Shown here in pieces: positions 1 through 12,029 of a stretch of 64,000 bases of DNA. Source of the DNA: Homalodisca vitripennis (taxonomy: Eukaryota; Arthropoda; Insecta; Hemiptera; Cicadellidae). The first letter of the stretch is position 1; each line of letters begins with the position of its first letter. A program made the translations under genes and the position numbers. The notes beneath the pieces were generated by a model that worked only from the letters and a program-made list of their open reading frames with translations, searched no databases and was not told where the DNA came from. Where the stretch lies: positions 194,051,501-194,115,500 of the forward strand of contig NC_060207.1 of assembly GCF_021130785.1 (NCBI RefSeq). The letters are read 5' to 3'.

Positions 1-1260
1 AGTCATTCAGCTACTCTGTAGATCTGATGACATGCTATAACGGAGCATTGTCCCATATAGCAGACTTCAAAAATCTGGACAATACTAAGTAGATTAGTCA
101 GCTTGCATGTAACGTAACGTATCAAATATTATATTAGTCCTGCATAGTGGACTGGTCCTTCAGTCATTCAGATACTCTGTGATCTTTATCACTGCAATAA
201 GGTAGATGAGATATCAATAACGGAGCACACAATACAAGCATTCTTGTTGTGTTCCTTGTCCCGTAGTGGCAGCCACCTCAAATATAACTAAGTAATTTTT
301 GGTCACTCTTGCATGTAACGTCGTAGGTCCATAAATATTATGATTCATCCTGCATAGTGGACTGAAAGACTAGTAGATATCTGCTATGCTATAACGGAGC
401 ACACTCAGCATATGTAGCAGAGCACTTCAAATATCTTGGACAAAACTAAGATAGATTTTTGTCACTCTTGCATGTAACGTAACGTAGTTCATGATTTAGT
501 CCTGCATATGGACTGAAAGTCCTTCATCATTTCAGAATACTCTGTGGATACTGATACAATAAGGTAGATGAGCAATCGGGAGCACACAATAGCATTCTTG
601 TTGTTTCCCTTGTCCCGGCAGCCACTTCAAATATCTTGGACAATACACACTCTTGCATGTAACGTAACGTAGTCATAAATATTATGATTCAGTCCTGCAA
701 GTATGGACTGAAGTCCTTACATCCTGCTACACTGTAGATCTCTTGCTATAACGGGAGCACACAATACAAGCATCTTGTTGTGTTCCTTGTCCCATATGTA
801 GCAGCACTTGGACAATACTAAGTAGACACTCTTGCATGTAACGTAACGTAGGTCATATATGCATAGTGGACTGAAATACTAGCTACTCTGTAGATCGATA
901 CAATTAGATGAGATATGCTATAACGGGAGCACACAATACAGAGCATTCTTGTTCTTGTCCCATATTAAGCAGCCACTGTCACATATCTTGGACAATATAA
1001 GTAAACGTTGCATGTAATGTAACGTAGTTCATAAATATTATGTTTCAGTCCTGCATAGTGGACTGAAAGTCACACAGCTACTCTGTAGATCTTTATCCAC
1101 TGATACAATAAGGCAGCTGAGATATGCAATAACGGGAGAATACAATACAAACATTCTTGTTGTGTTCCTTGTCTCGTATGTGGCCACCACTTTAAGCGTA
1201 TTGGAAAATACCATGTAGAATTTTCTAATGTTCTTGAAATTAAAGTAACGATATTTGTAT
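1..1260. repeat. Satellite-like tandem array, about 180-bp monomer
   Basis: About six to seven head-to-tail copies of one unit run from the window edge to about 1260. The anchor gcatgtaacgtaacgta recurs near 105, 311, 470, 655, 834 and 1010 (the last as gcatgtaatg), so spacing is 206, 159, 185, 179 and 176 bp. Each unit also carries tcctgcatagtggactga, a block ending in ataacgggagcacacaat, and attcttgttgtgttccttgtc. Copies differ mainly by many small deletions and few substitutions. The last unit decays after about 1200. The array probably continues leftward out of the window. No reading frame is supported. Confidence 0.9.
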
Positions 1261-1861
1261 TTTTAACTGTCAATATAAATACAGTAAGTAGTCGTGCATT
1301 GTTTTTGTTGGAATTATCTTGATTCTAACAGGCTGAATTTCACGTGTTTGATATTTTTGTAAAAACTAAACTGAGGATCCTGCCACTTACTTCATTTAGT
1401 CTCCAGAGATTTAACAAGCATTAGATAAGGAATATGGATTAAAACGATGCAGTCTTCTTAACTTCAATGTTATGTCTTTTAATTTTGAATCATTGTTAAT
1501 TTAAAATCTTTATATTTTTTATGATTATATTAACCATAAGCTTCATGACCTAAATTAATGTAATATGTAATTGATGGGAAGTACATATTATTTGTGATGT
1601 ATTATATTTATCCCCTAGCCCAACTAAGCCATATTCAAACACAGAGTTTTACTTCTTGGCGTTGGCCATTGAAACATCGAACATTTAATTTTAAAATTTT
1701 GATTTCTATAATCTTTTCTCCTATATTATATATCACAGAAACAGAAATGTGAATTACGCCGAAGTTTTTATTTAAAGACTAAATGAACAAAACTCGGGGT
1801 TTAATACTTTATGTCTTAATTCTAAAACGGTTGTTTTTTGGTTGGCTCAATTTTTATCAAT
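1261..1861. other. Intergenic AT-rich DNA, nothing recognised
   Basis: AT-rich sequence between the satellite and the fold-back element. I see no conserved motif, repeat or supported exon here. Confidence 0.5.
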
Positions 1862-2455
1862 AAATTAGAAGTTATGTAGGCGTATAGTTTGTCCAGAGGG
1901 TGAGGATTTGACGACCTTCGCGCCCCAATGCGCACACACCGACACACGCGCAGTCTGCCTACCTGCCGTCACTTTTATTTCCATAACGCATATTCTATGT
2001 ATGCTTTATTCTGAAAAACTGCTAATTTTTAGATTTTTTATGTTAGTTTAATATTCATATAATATTTTAATTCTGCACTTTGATCTCTTATCATGAAAAT
2101 AGACTCCAAACACGAAATGCCTATGACATTCCTGACGTATTTTATAAGTTGAGTTTTCATTTATCCCTTAGTTTCTAAGAGCCGTCAAGAATTTCGTAGT
2201 TATTTCGTGTTTGGACTCTATTTTAATGAAATAAAATACAGAATTAAAATATTACAAAAATAATAACCTAAGATAAAAATTATAACAAATAGACAAACGG
2301 CTACTATGTGACTTCGGAACGGTGATGTCAGGTAGGCAGGACTGCGCGTGTGACGGTGTGTGCGCGTTCGGTTGCAAGGCTCCCCTTGGGGACTCGAATC
2401 CTCTGGGACTCTTGAGATAGCTGACAAACTATAGTGAACAACCTCAATTAGTTTC
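1862..2455. mobile_element. Large imperfect fold-back (hairpin) element
   Basis: The left arm (about 1862-2120) is the reverse complement of the right arm (about 2201-2455). Matching blocks include gcgcacacaccgacacacgc in the left arm against gtgtgtgcgcg and its flank on the right, and tctgcctacctgcc against ggtaggcagga. Also paired are aatattttaattctg with cagaattaaaatatt, and agactccaaacacgaaat with atttcgtgtttggactct. The loop is about 80 bp. Such a long palindrome fits a fold-back or MITE-type element. No transposase is present, and the 87-codon minus-strand frame at 2218-2481 is simply the right arm. Confidence 0.75.
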
Positions 2456-5400
2456 ATTTGAGTTCGTTCGCTGAGTTTCACGAATGCGATGCATAGTAGC
2501 TCTCATATATTAAATCCTTGAAATGCAGATTAGAAAATACTAGCAGCCAACGCAAGGTTGCATAGCACAATCATAAATAAATTTATACAATTTGGATTCT
2601 TTCCTCTAATATTTAAGACTTAACCAATTGATTTATTGGGCTTTAGGGATACAGTCTCATAACTCTTAACCATCTTAATGGTTTAGTATACGACGCTTGC
2701 ATACATTACGTTAGCATACGAGAGAACAATCTCGCCGATTAATTCCTAACTAAGACTCCATATCAGATGGCAATCATCTCTGATGACATCAAAATACTCA
2801 TCCGGAAATCCAGATGATTGATGACTGTTACAGGTGGAGTGATGTTACACAATTGAGACAATCCAACATAAGCAGTAACCCGGACAGATCAAATTGTAAT
2901 TCTCTGGGGGTTATAGTCTACTTTATTTAGGAAATCTAACTCTTCTTAAAAACAATAATTAACAAAAAAACAGGGCCTAAACAGACATTTTATAATATAA
3001 TTTTTTATTCTTACAATACATTTTTCAGCACTTTTTATTTGAAAACTTCCAAATCTGCACATTAAACTTAAATTAATATATAAGTACTTATATATCTCAA
3101 TGTCTAACAAACAAATTAAAAGTCAATATTAAAATAAACACTAGATTATACTCTTAGATAGTTATATTCTATTGCAGATATTCTATTGTATCGTAGATGA
3201 TTCTATATTATAACGTTGTCAGAGCTGAAAGATGTGGGGAGCTGAAGGGTGTGCGACTGAGTTAATATGACAGATTTTATAATATGTGTATATGTGTAGT
3301 TATTTATTGGGTGTATTTTAATTATTATTACTATTACTGTTACTTATTTGAAATGTTTATTTAATTTTAGTTTTTAATATTTTATACATGACGAAGCTTA
3401 TTGGCTGAAAAATAGGATTAGTGACGCATGTCATACAATTTTGTATAATTGTTAAATAATGACAATAGAGAATTATTGAATTGAATTCTAAAGAAACGTT
3501 ATGACTAAACTACATAGTTCGTGTTTAATACTAATATTTATTTAATATAGTCCTTACATGCTCAATTACATAACTTTCTCAATTCCATTAATGTAAAAAA
3601 TGCATTTACAGTAAGTAAACGTTAACTATTATTTACATTTTTTCTTGTTCAGGAAATTTTTCATTTTTGGTCCTTAAAGCCATAGGGTTTTACAATCTGA
3701 ACTATGGTTTTCATTACACAAAATTGGTGAATACAGTGTTTACGTAAAGTAGAGATAGGTAAGGGTATTTTATGAGTATATTACATTTTGATTAACTTTC
3801 CGAAACACGTGGAGCTCGTTCTTTAAAGTTCTTGATTAATAGAGAACACCCCTGCTCGCTTCATTGGACAACCCAAACTAGTTTTGTTCGTAGATTGCAT
3901 ACGTGTAATAGGTCAAACTGTTTCAAACTTTGTCAGTCTACCCATGTGGACATAGTAGATTGAAAACATCTAATTTCACTTCAATTAATTTTAAGTCGTA
4001 AATAAAACAAATGTTGAAGTTCATTAATATAATCATTAAACTAAAGAAACAAAAGTGTATAAAATATTGTTTCACCTTCGTCTGGGAATGAATTTTATAA
4101 AATACCTCGTACATTTTTGCTTTAATTTATTGGACGCTCCAATTTCTTAGTAACTCTATTCTAGTTAAATTTAAATTGTTGGTCATCTTAAATTCGTTTA
4201 GTGTTCAAAAATAATCGAGGATTTGAGCCCGAATTGAATTGATAAATCTAGGGAACCTCTAGTGAATGTGCCAATTTATCTTGGGGAGTAATTAACTATG
4301 TTACTTTCAACTCATCTATCAGACGTTTGTTTATTTCTCCTCCAATTCTCTAAGGGTGTTATACTGTAACTGCTGCAATATTTATAACTGCTTTACTAAA
4401 TTAATCCTGGAATATGCTGATATTAGGGAAGATATTTTAAGCATACTTAAAATAAGTCGTAGATTAGAATTTGTAATTTAGTTTTGGATATTTCATTCGA
4501 AATGCAATCATTTTAAATTAAACAAAATGGTAGTCAAGTCAATATTTTTAGGTTATTATGAATTATTTAAAAATCATAATAATTTTCTTTATGGAGCAGT
4601 TTTATTTTATAATTTGCTAATTTTACTATATTGCTAATTGCAATAGCTCATCCTTCTCAGAAATTAGGCACACAAACTAGGAGTACACGAATATACTAAC
4701 GCTCATCTTATAAAACCTGTTCGTTTTATAATATTGAAATGATGGCCGGAACTCTTTGAAAGGACTTATGGATCTGTAATCATTCAAAAGTTGTATTACA
4801 ATCTTCATTATGGGTGTTCAAAGTTCAATATAATTACTGTGTTTTTCTCGTCACAGCATTTAATTAGCACACTGATTTTACAAAGGCCAGAATATATTGT
4901 ATATAAGGAAAACTTATCATAAGATTTTTCAGAAAAATCAAAGGTTAAGCATGCTCAAAATATAATGACTCGACTAAATTATCTCCTTTACTCCTTCAAA
5001 AAACTTTGCCGTCGTGTCTTTTGAATATTATGGTGCCACAACGCAAGTCGATCCAGGAGGCAAAATTAAGGTGCTTGTTTCAGTTATATACTGGATTTTT
5101 TAATGTGAACTGCTTTGTGTGTGTTTTGATCCAAACTTTTTTAAGTTTATATACTAACTTATATACCAATGCCAGTTCTCCAAACGTGAAGTTCCATTTT
5201 AGTATCAAACGTGATAGCAAACTTCAGAGATCCTGTTATCTTTGTAAAAACAGTACAAATAAGGTTAAATTAATACATCACTGATGTAGGAATAACTCTT
5301 TAAAATCATGCACTGCCAACAATGAGCTTTAAGCGAAGTACTCTTATCGTTTAATTACGTGCAAATCTTAGGTAGAGGTTTGCACGTGTACTGGATATAA

Positions 5401-6185
5401 AATTTTAATGGCTAAAACTATAAATGAAAGGCGGCGAGGTTAACTCAGAATATTACTCACGTTAAGCCTAAATAATATTTCCAGCAAGATTGGTTTTATT
5501 TTATAAAGCATCTCAATATTTTTATATCTTAACAGTGAAGGTAGTTAAGCTCGTAAATTTATATTTAAAAAATTAATTAATCGATATAAAGCATACTCAG
5601 GATAAATGCTTTATAAAGTATTTTAGTTATATAAGGTAATATACTTAAGCTTATTTAATTAGAATAAGATAAATTTCCCTTGGATAGGTTCAAATAATTT
5701 AGTAAGAAATTCTGTTGTATTGGCAATATGAATACCTTTTCTTTGGTATACTTTGTGAAAAACCTGACATAATTGACTGGGTTAACAGATTCAGATAGAT
5801 TATAAATATAGTATACATTTATAAAACCACGTTTTCACATTGGCAATGGGTAATGGATAATACACCTCGTATCTGGTCACTGACAATGTCAAGACTCTGG
5901 AGAGTTATCTAACAACGTTAATTCCTGGAGATTATCGTGTCCTCCAACCTATCCCTGTTGTCATGTTGACAAATTTATAGTTGATTAGTGGCTGATGAAA
6001 TTGGATTTGTGGTTGGCTTTCAAATTATTTTATTTTTTCTCCTTAACATTTTTTTTTATCTCGTGTTTATAATTATCGTGCAACTTGTTTTCACGTTTTT
6101 AAAGTTGCTTTCCCGTTTTTACGAATAATACTACTGCTTTGACTAAAAACAAACTTCAAATTAAATTACAACATTACATTTTTTT
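2456..6185. other. Intergenic AT-rich DNA, no gene supported
   Basis: About 3.7 kb of AT-rich sequence. The plus-strand frame at 5006-5284 (92 codons) has no domain, no splice context and AT-driven composition, so I treat it as chance. No repeat or RNA gene recognised. Confidence 0.5.
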
Positions 6186-6189
6186 CATA

Positions 6190-7545
6190 GTGCTAGGAGG
6201 TTGCTAGGTCCCATCTTCTATCAGCTCCCAATCTCTGGGATTTATAAGTCTACAAGAGTTCAATGCCTATGCTTTCAGTTTCTATAGTTTCCGGGTTATA
6301 AAAATACACTTCGTCTCCTAGAAGTTCTCGATATGTATAATCTCTTCTAGGTATAGGAGCTTCCAGCCTACTGGATTTGCTGACCTATATGAATGTCATA
6401 CTCTCTGAAAATGTCACCATGAGATGCAACATTTTAAGTTTCCTGACCCCATAAGTTCTTAAACTCTGTTGCTCCTGGTCCTTATCATCTCTTGGCCAGT
6501 GTAAGTTCTTACCTCAATGAACGGCCTATAAGAACTTTCAGGTTTCGAGTATCAACCGCTGTTGCTTATGAGTATATCTCTATAATCTCTCTTTCTCTGG
6601 AAGCTTTCAACGTCCAGAGATTTTTGCCAATGAGAGCTCCCAACGTCTGATATCTTCCCGCTTACATGATCCTTTCGAATCTTTTGGCTTTTGGAAGCTT
6701 TATAGAAGTTTCCTGCCTGTGGAAGCTCCTAATCGAATGCAACTCTCAAACTGTTGGAGTTCTCAGTGTGTGAGATTTCTTGGCTTTTCAGCCTCTAAGA
6801 GACTCGACTCCCAAATGAAAGCTTTTGATCAATGGGAACTTTCAGTATCAAGAGGCTTTTGGTTTTCGGAATATCTGGCTCTCTGTAAGATTTAACCACC
6901 CGAAGCTTCCATTTTTATGTCATTTCCTAATCGTGCGATAGCGCTCAATGGACAGTTTCTTTCAGAAACCTATCGAGGTTTCTTGCCTATGGGAGCTTCC
7001 AGCCACCCGGATTGTTCAATCTCAAGGAGTAACTGGTCTTCAGGAGCTTCCTGGCTCTGAAAGCTCTCGTTTTCCTTGTATTTTTAAGTTTACTTGTATT
7101 TGGGTGTTCTCGGGCTCTGAAATTTACTGACCTTCAGAGGTTTCCAACCACTGGAAGTTCTAGCCTTTTGGCCTATGGGTGCTACCACATTTTATAGCTC
7201 CTGTCATGTGGCAGATTCCCACCTCAAAGAATTCACAACAAGTTGAATTTACAATTCTAATGAACTTCCTGTCATAACATGATAACTCCTGGCACTTAAT
7301 TACTCCAGGCAACTGGGATCTTCTAGATTCTTGGAATAGCTCTGGAATATTCTCAAAACATCCATCTTCCGACTTAAGGCAGCTTCAGCCCCTTGGACTT
7401 ATCTGCAGAGTACGCCCACGGCTTTTGGAAATTTAAGCCACTTTTCAATTATTTACTTATACGGACTCATATCTTCTGAGCTCACAGAGATTCCGTCGAA
7501 GCTTCTGGCCTCTGAGAGGTCGTGACCTTTCTCAATAAATATACG
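6190..7545. repeat. Ancient, highly decayed short-period tandem array
   Basis: Variants of a motif resembling agcttcctggcctctggga recur every roughly 18-25 bases over about 1.3 kb. Examples are ggagcttccagcc near 6356, gaagctttcaacgtccagag near 6600, ggagcttcctggctctgaaa near 7040, gaggtttccaaccactgg near 7137 and gaagcttctggcctctgaga near 7498. No two copies are identical and phase drifts, which fits an old minisatellite. Base composition is richer in C and G than the flanks. The 60-codon frame at 6948-7130 lies inside the array and is not a gene. Confidence 0.65.
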
Positions 7546-8806
7546 CTATACCATTTTTTCCTTTGAATAGGTATGCAAATTTTTTATAATGAAAATAATT
7601 ATAAGTCTATAAGGCTTTCAAGGTAGCTTTAATTAAATCTGACATTGTCTAATGATCCTTCATCTACTGACATCTAAAGTTTACATTAACTTTCGTTCGT
7701 ATACTCATAATTTCATTTCAAATTTGGTTACAATCCTCATATCTATAATATGAATTTGGTAGTTATATATAAACGTGTTTTTGGCTCTTAATAATTTTCT
7801 TCTTTAAATATTTCTGTCATATGTTATTCATGGCAATTTTAATTATTCATAGTTATCCATAGATTCTTAAAATTGGTAATAACATAGTTCTAAAACAATA
7901 AACCGTGGTTTTAACCTAAGACTCTAATCCGTACCTGAAAATATGTCTGCATACTTTCTAACTCAACATTTTGTAAAACAAAAATGGGTTTGGTCTGTAC
8001 AGTAAGTATTTGGTTCTGGGGCTAACACCTTGGGCGCACTGCACTAACTAGTAAGAATTTCTTTCACAGGACATCCACTCCATTTTTGTTTAAATCAATG
8101 CAATCATAAACGTGTTTAGAGTAATGATTGTGTACAAAACATTTTAGGTACTTCCCTTGAAACTTCGTTCGTAGTGGCACCAATACCTTGTATCACCGAT
8201 TACGCAGTTGCTTTATCGTAGAATAAAGATTGTTTATTTGCGTTAGCTTAACTTATTCAAACAAAAAGTTTAAGCTTTCAAATAATGTACTAAATTTGTA
8301 TGCATTTAATTTAAAACTTTGTTAATGGACCGAATATTTTGGTATTCGTGATATAGTCTGGTTTCTTATATCAGTATTGATATTTAGTGAGTAGCGTTGG
8401 TGAATGGTAAAAGGAACTGAAATGAAGGAAAATTAATGTAGGAAGGAATGGTATAAGTGAACTGTAAAAGGATATTTACAGAAATCCAGGAAATCAAGAC
8501 GAGAGCAATTAAGTAAATTCAATTTATTAGTCATACGGCCCCTCATTTGAATAGGTTAATTCAATTCAGGTAATACTTTTTGGTGCAATAAAGCTGGCCT
8601 TGTATCTAGCTTGTGACTAAGCCTTAACTGAGTATTCCATGTGAAATTATACGCTTATAAAGTCTTTTAGGGATGGAACCCTATTTAGGCATCATTAAAA
8701 ATTCTCTCATGTTATTCAAAAGTTCCTGTTCTGCTTATATGGTTTGTGCTGTTAAAAAAAAACTAAAAACTACTTTGATAATTGCAACCACTCTCCTCTA
8801 TATCAA
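7546..8806. other. Intergenic AT-rich DNA
   Basis: No exon, RNA gene or clear repeat recognised in this stretch. Confidence 0.5.
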
Positions 8807-8810
8807 TATA

Positions 8811-9540
8811 CAGGTTGTATAACGTGTTTGAAAACACCTTGATATTTTTTTTAACCTTTTTTTTAAGCTGAAAAATCTACCAACCTTGCACAATCTTTTA
8901 TCGTCGTTTTAACCACTTTTTCAAGCAATAACCACTACACCCCTATACTGGGGGGGACAGGCCGTAAGGAGTGTTATAGAAATCTTTAATGCAAGCCTAG
9001 GTCAATATACACCTCATTTTAAATGTTTTTATTATTGCAAAATAACACCACAAACCACACTTCATAAACTTTATCCCTTACAAAATGGTCGCCAGTTGGT
9101 ACAGGATTAATGTTTTAGGAATCACTCTAACAGAAAATAGACTAACTTGTGTATTGAAAGTATTGAATAATGAATTTGTTATTTAAAAAAAATATTTGGT
9201 GTTTTCCCGTGTATCCCACCCAAACATATTTTTTAATTACCGAAATTTAATTTTCAAAGTTTCAATACCTTCACGAAATTCCAATATTTTAATACTGAGA
9301 GTGATTATTTGATAACTAGTTGTTAATTTTCTAATAGCGTGATTTCTAAAACGTTATCCACTACAAAATAGCAGCCATCTAAAGACTCAATGTTGATCTT
9401 ATTCAACAGAAACCGTTTTTTTTTTTTTTTTTTTGTTTTTTTTATAAATAAAGCTTATATAACATTGTGAATATTTGTATATTTTACCGGCTATGGTTTA
9501 AAAAAATATTAAGTTGTTTCCAAAAATTGTACACAGCCTG
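8811..9540. mobile_element. Non-autonomous TIR element, TA target (Tc1/mariner-like ends)
   Basis: The left end CAGGTTGTATAACGTGTTTG (8811 onward) matches the reverse complement of the right end, CAGGCTGTGTAC followed by TTTTTGGAAAC (ending at 9540). Similarity runs about 30 bp. Both ends are flanked by TATA, consistent with a TA target duplication. The interior is about 730 bp, AT-rich, with a T-run at about 9416-9434. It contains two loosely similar blocks (tacaaaatggtcgcc near 9080, tacaaaatagcagcc near 9362). No transposase remnant is visible, so this would be a deletion derivative or MITE. Confidence 0.6.
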
Positions 9541-9544
9541 TATA

Positions 9545-10300
9545 TACATTTTTAACTCGATTTGCTTTCATAAGTAAGTGATTATGAGATATCGTGTCAT
9601 GATCCTGATGTTCTTCAAATTATACCTAATGTGTTCTTGGTACGCTTCATATTATAAGAGTACCTCGGACCACGCGTCACTTGACAGGCTTGTTAAGCTA
9701 CAATGCTACCGACATAATTAAACAACATCCTGATAGGACATAGTTTACCAACTGTCCGAAAAGCTCCCTTGACTTAACTACCGTACAGGTCTGTGAAGTT
9801 GACATTGCTATGAAATGCCTATTATTGTTGAACTAACGAATTTTCATGGCAACTAACAGCAGCTAACGAAGAAATTACGATATACTTTCAGTAAACCTAA
9901 ATATCATAATTTAATATGGTTAAGCTAATTTTCGGCGTGTGAAGTTCGCTTAGCCACTATAAATTAAAGCTCTATAGTGGTTATTATCTTTGAACAAACG
10001 GTAGTTTTGTAGGAACTAACGAAGAACTAACTGTAGGTATTAAAAATATGAGGTTATATTTATTTAAAGTGGGTAAGTTAGGCGCTCGCGCATATAGCAA
10101 CGTAGGCGCACACATAAAACCAAATTATTATCTTTTAGTTCATGGTTTACTCCTTGAATTAAATCTATAAAATACTGCTGAAGTAAAGAATTTTCGATGA
10201 GATCTGAGAACATACAGTAACTAACAATATATCTCGTATATATATGAATGTAGGTAAGGCATTTTGGGTTCAAAATCAACGACCTAAAAGTTACTACTAA
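9545..10300. other. Intergenic AT-rich DNA
   Basis: No supported gene. The short minus-strand frame at 10064-10279 has no features of a real exon. Confidence 0.45.
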
Positions 10301-10308
10301 TTATTGCT

Positions 10309-10370
10309 GTTTGGGGGGGCTTGTTGTTTGGGGGGTGTTTGTGGGGGGGGGTGCTTGGTAGGGAAGGGTA
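10309..10370 (+). other. G-run cluster, possible G-quadruplex
   Basis: Four runs of three or more G on the plus strand (about 7, 6, 9 and 3 G) are separated by short T-rich loops, immediately upstream of the 107-bp minisatellite. This meets a loose G-quadruplex pattern. Confidence 0.5.
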
Positions 10371-10386
10371 TTGACAGCTCCTGGCC

Positions 10387-10827
10387 AGACAAGATATATT
10401 CACTAAAGGGACATGTACCATCACTGAATGTACATCTTGCCTATTTATAAACTCTGTAGGACATTTCATTCTCGATATTTCATGCGGGAAGACAGACAAG
10501 ATATATTCACTAAAGGGCCATGTACCATCACTGAATGTACATCTTGCCTATTTATAAACTCTGTAGGACATTTCATTCTCGATATTTCATGCGGGAAGAC
10601 AGACAAGATATATTCACTAAAGGGCCATGTACCATCACTGAATGTACCATCTTGCCTATTTATAAACTCTGTAGGACATTTCATTCTCGATATTTCATGC
10701 GGGAAGACAGACAAGATATATTCACTAAAGGGACATGTACCATCACTGAATGTACCATCTTGCCTATTTATAAACTCTGTAGGACATTTCATTCTCGATA
10801 TTTCTTGCGGGAAGACAGACAAGAATA
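10387..10827. repeat. Minisatellite, four 107-108-bp units
   Basis: The start agacaagatatattcac recurs at 10387, 10494, 10601 and 10709, with a truncated fifth start at 10817. Periods are 107, 107, 108 and 108 bp; the step to 108 is one added c within gaatgtaccatcttgcc. Units are nearly identical, so amplification is recent. Overlapping frames on both strands (10428-10892 plus, 10466-10849 minus) are produced by the repeat and show the same peptide repeated; I do not call them genes. Confidence 0.9.
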
Positions 10828-10829
10828 AA

Positions 10830-11470
10830 ATTGTTCGAGTCGTCCACAAGTTTAGTGATAGGACAACAAGATTGCATATAACAATAAATTAGGAAAATAT
10901 TTATCGTACATTAATACAATAATAAATCAACTTCAGAATCGACCTTGTATTACTTATAATTTGATAATACTTTATAATTTCATTATGCTGTATTATGGCA
11001 CATTATACGAAGGTATACTTTTGGAAAGTAGCTACGGAGGAGTACAGTACGTTCTTCCTATAATTGGCTGAATGTTGCGTCTGTATTAATAAAATATAAA
11101 TAAAATACATTACTCACACATTCAAAGTTTAAATTCCTCAGCGGTAAGATGTTCAGAGTAAGGCCGGGAGATGCGTAGTACGAAGAGTGCAACACTACGC
11201 GCTATGATAGTCTCACGGGGACTGACACGTTATCAGAGGCAACATTGTCACCCCTCCCCCTCCCACATCATAGCCATCCCAATGCACAAACCCGCAGTGT
11301 TGTAGCTTAGTACTATATATCGTCGTTATTTTCTTTAATTGTTTTTAAACAATCATTCTTTCTTTTACGAAGTGAACATTGTACTCGGAATTTTTTTCCC
11401 GGAGTACCAAACACTTATAGCAAGCCTGACTCTCACGGAAGCATCGCACGGAAGAAATAGCACGTAACAT
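10830..11470. other. Intergenic DNA upstream of SINE cluster
   Basis: No gene recognised. A slightly GC-richer patch at about 11160-11290 includes a C-rich run (cccctccccctccc) but no identifiable element. Confidence 0.4.
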
Positions 11471-11477
11471 TTCTCGG

Positions 11478-11640
11478 GAGAGGTGATGGCCGAAACGTCG
11501 GACTTCGTATCTGAATTAGAGATAGCGCAGGTTTAAATCCTGTCTGTGACCATAGTATCAGTACCACCGACCTTGTACTGTATCGACTCTCCTTTGTATC
11601 CTGTTTAATAAGATGATCGCACAGGCCAGTGGCTCACCTT
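11478..11640 (+). mobile_element. tRNA-derived SINE, degraded copy
   Basis: Related to the better copy at 13125. It has the decayed box A gatggccgaaacg, box B caggtttaaatcctg and the shared body cgaccttgtactgtatcgac, then cgcacaggccagtggc. The first base of the TTCGAA core in box B has mutated, so pol III transcription is unlikely. It lies about 140 bp from the 5S-derived SINE on the opposite strand. Confidence 0.75.
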
Positions 11641-11778
11641 TTTAATAGAAACCACACAAGAATTTTATTCTATGTCGCATATTAACAAACAATATTATTA
11701 AATATTTAGAAAAATTGTTGACAACACTTTTTTGAAAAAAAAAAAAAGAAAAAACAGTTTTTTATCAAAATCATATTT

Positions 11779-12024
11779 AAAGTTAAAAGTAAAAAACCTC
11801 TTATTTTACCAGGCGAAGTAACGGCTAAAAAGCCCTCTATAACACAACCCGGGGCCCAAAAGCTTAAAGGTAACTTCTGAGCCACCACCAATGGCTGGGC
11901 AGGCGGGCTGCTTGCAAGGACAGGATCGCTCAGAGGTTAACCATTCAAGCAGCAGCCACACAAGACGTTGCTTTATTTAGTTATATTGCGATAACCACCA
12001 TAACCACTACATTGTGCCATTGGA
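11779..12024 (-). mobile_element. 5S rRNA-derived SINE, minus-strand copy
   Basis: Read on the minus strand, it opens with ccaatggcacaatgtagtgg. It then carries a 5S-rRNA-like internal promoter region (aaagcaacgtc, tggctgctgcttgaatgg) and ends in the tail gttacttcgcctggta shared with the copy at 18189. In the 5S gene the corresponding parts are box A (aagcaacgtcgg) and box C (ggatgggtgacc). Here box C is mutated, so this copy is older or less active. Shared middle: ccttgcaagcagcccgcctg. The 61-codon frame at 11706-11891 is an artefact of this repeat. Confidence 0.8.
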
Positions 12025-12029
12025 GAAGT

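Noticed and set aside
10428..10892. 154-codon repetitive frame and its opposite-strand partner
   Set aside because: Both are read-through of the 107-bp minisatellite; no family and no coding bias.
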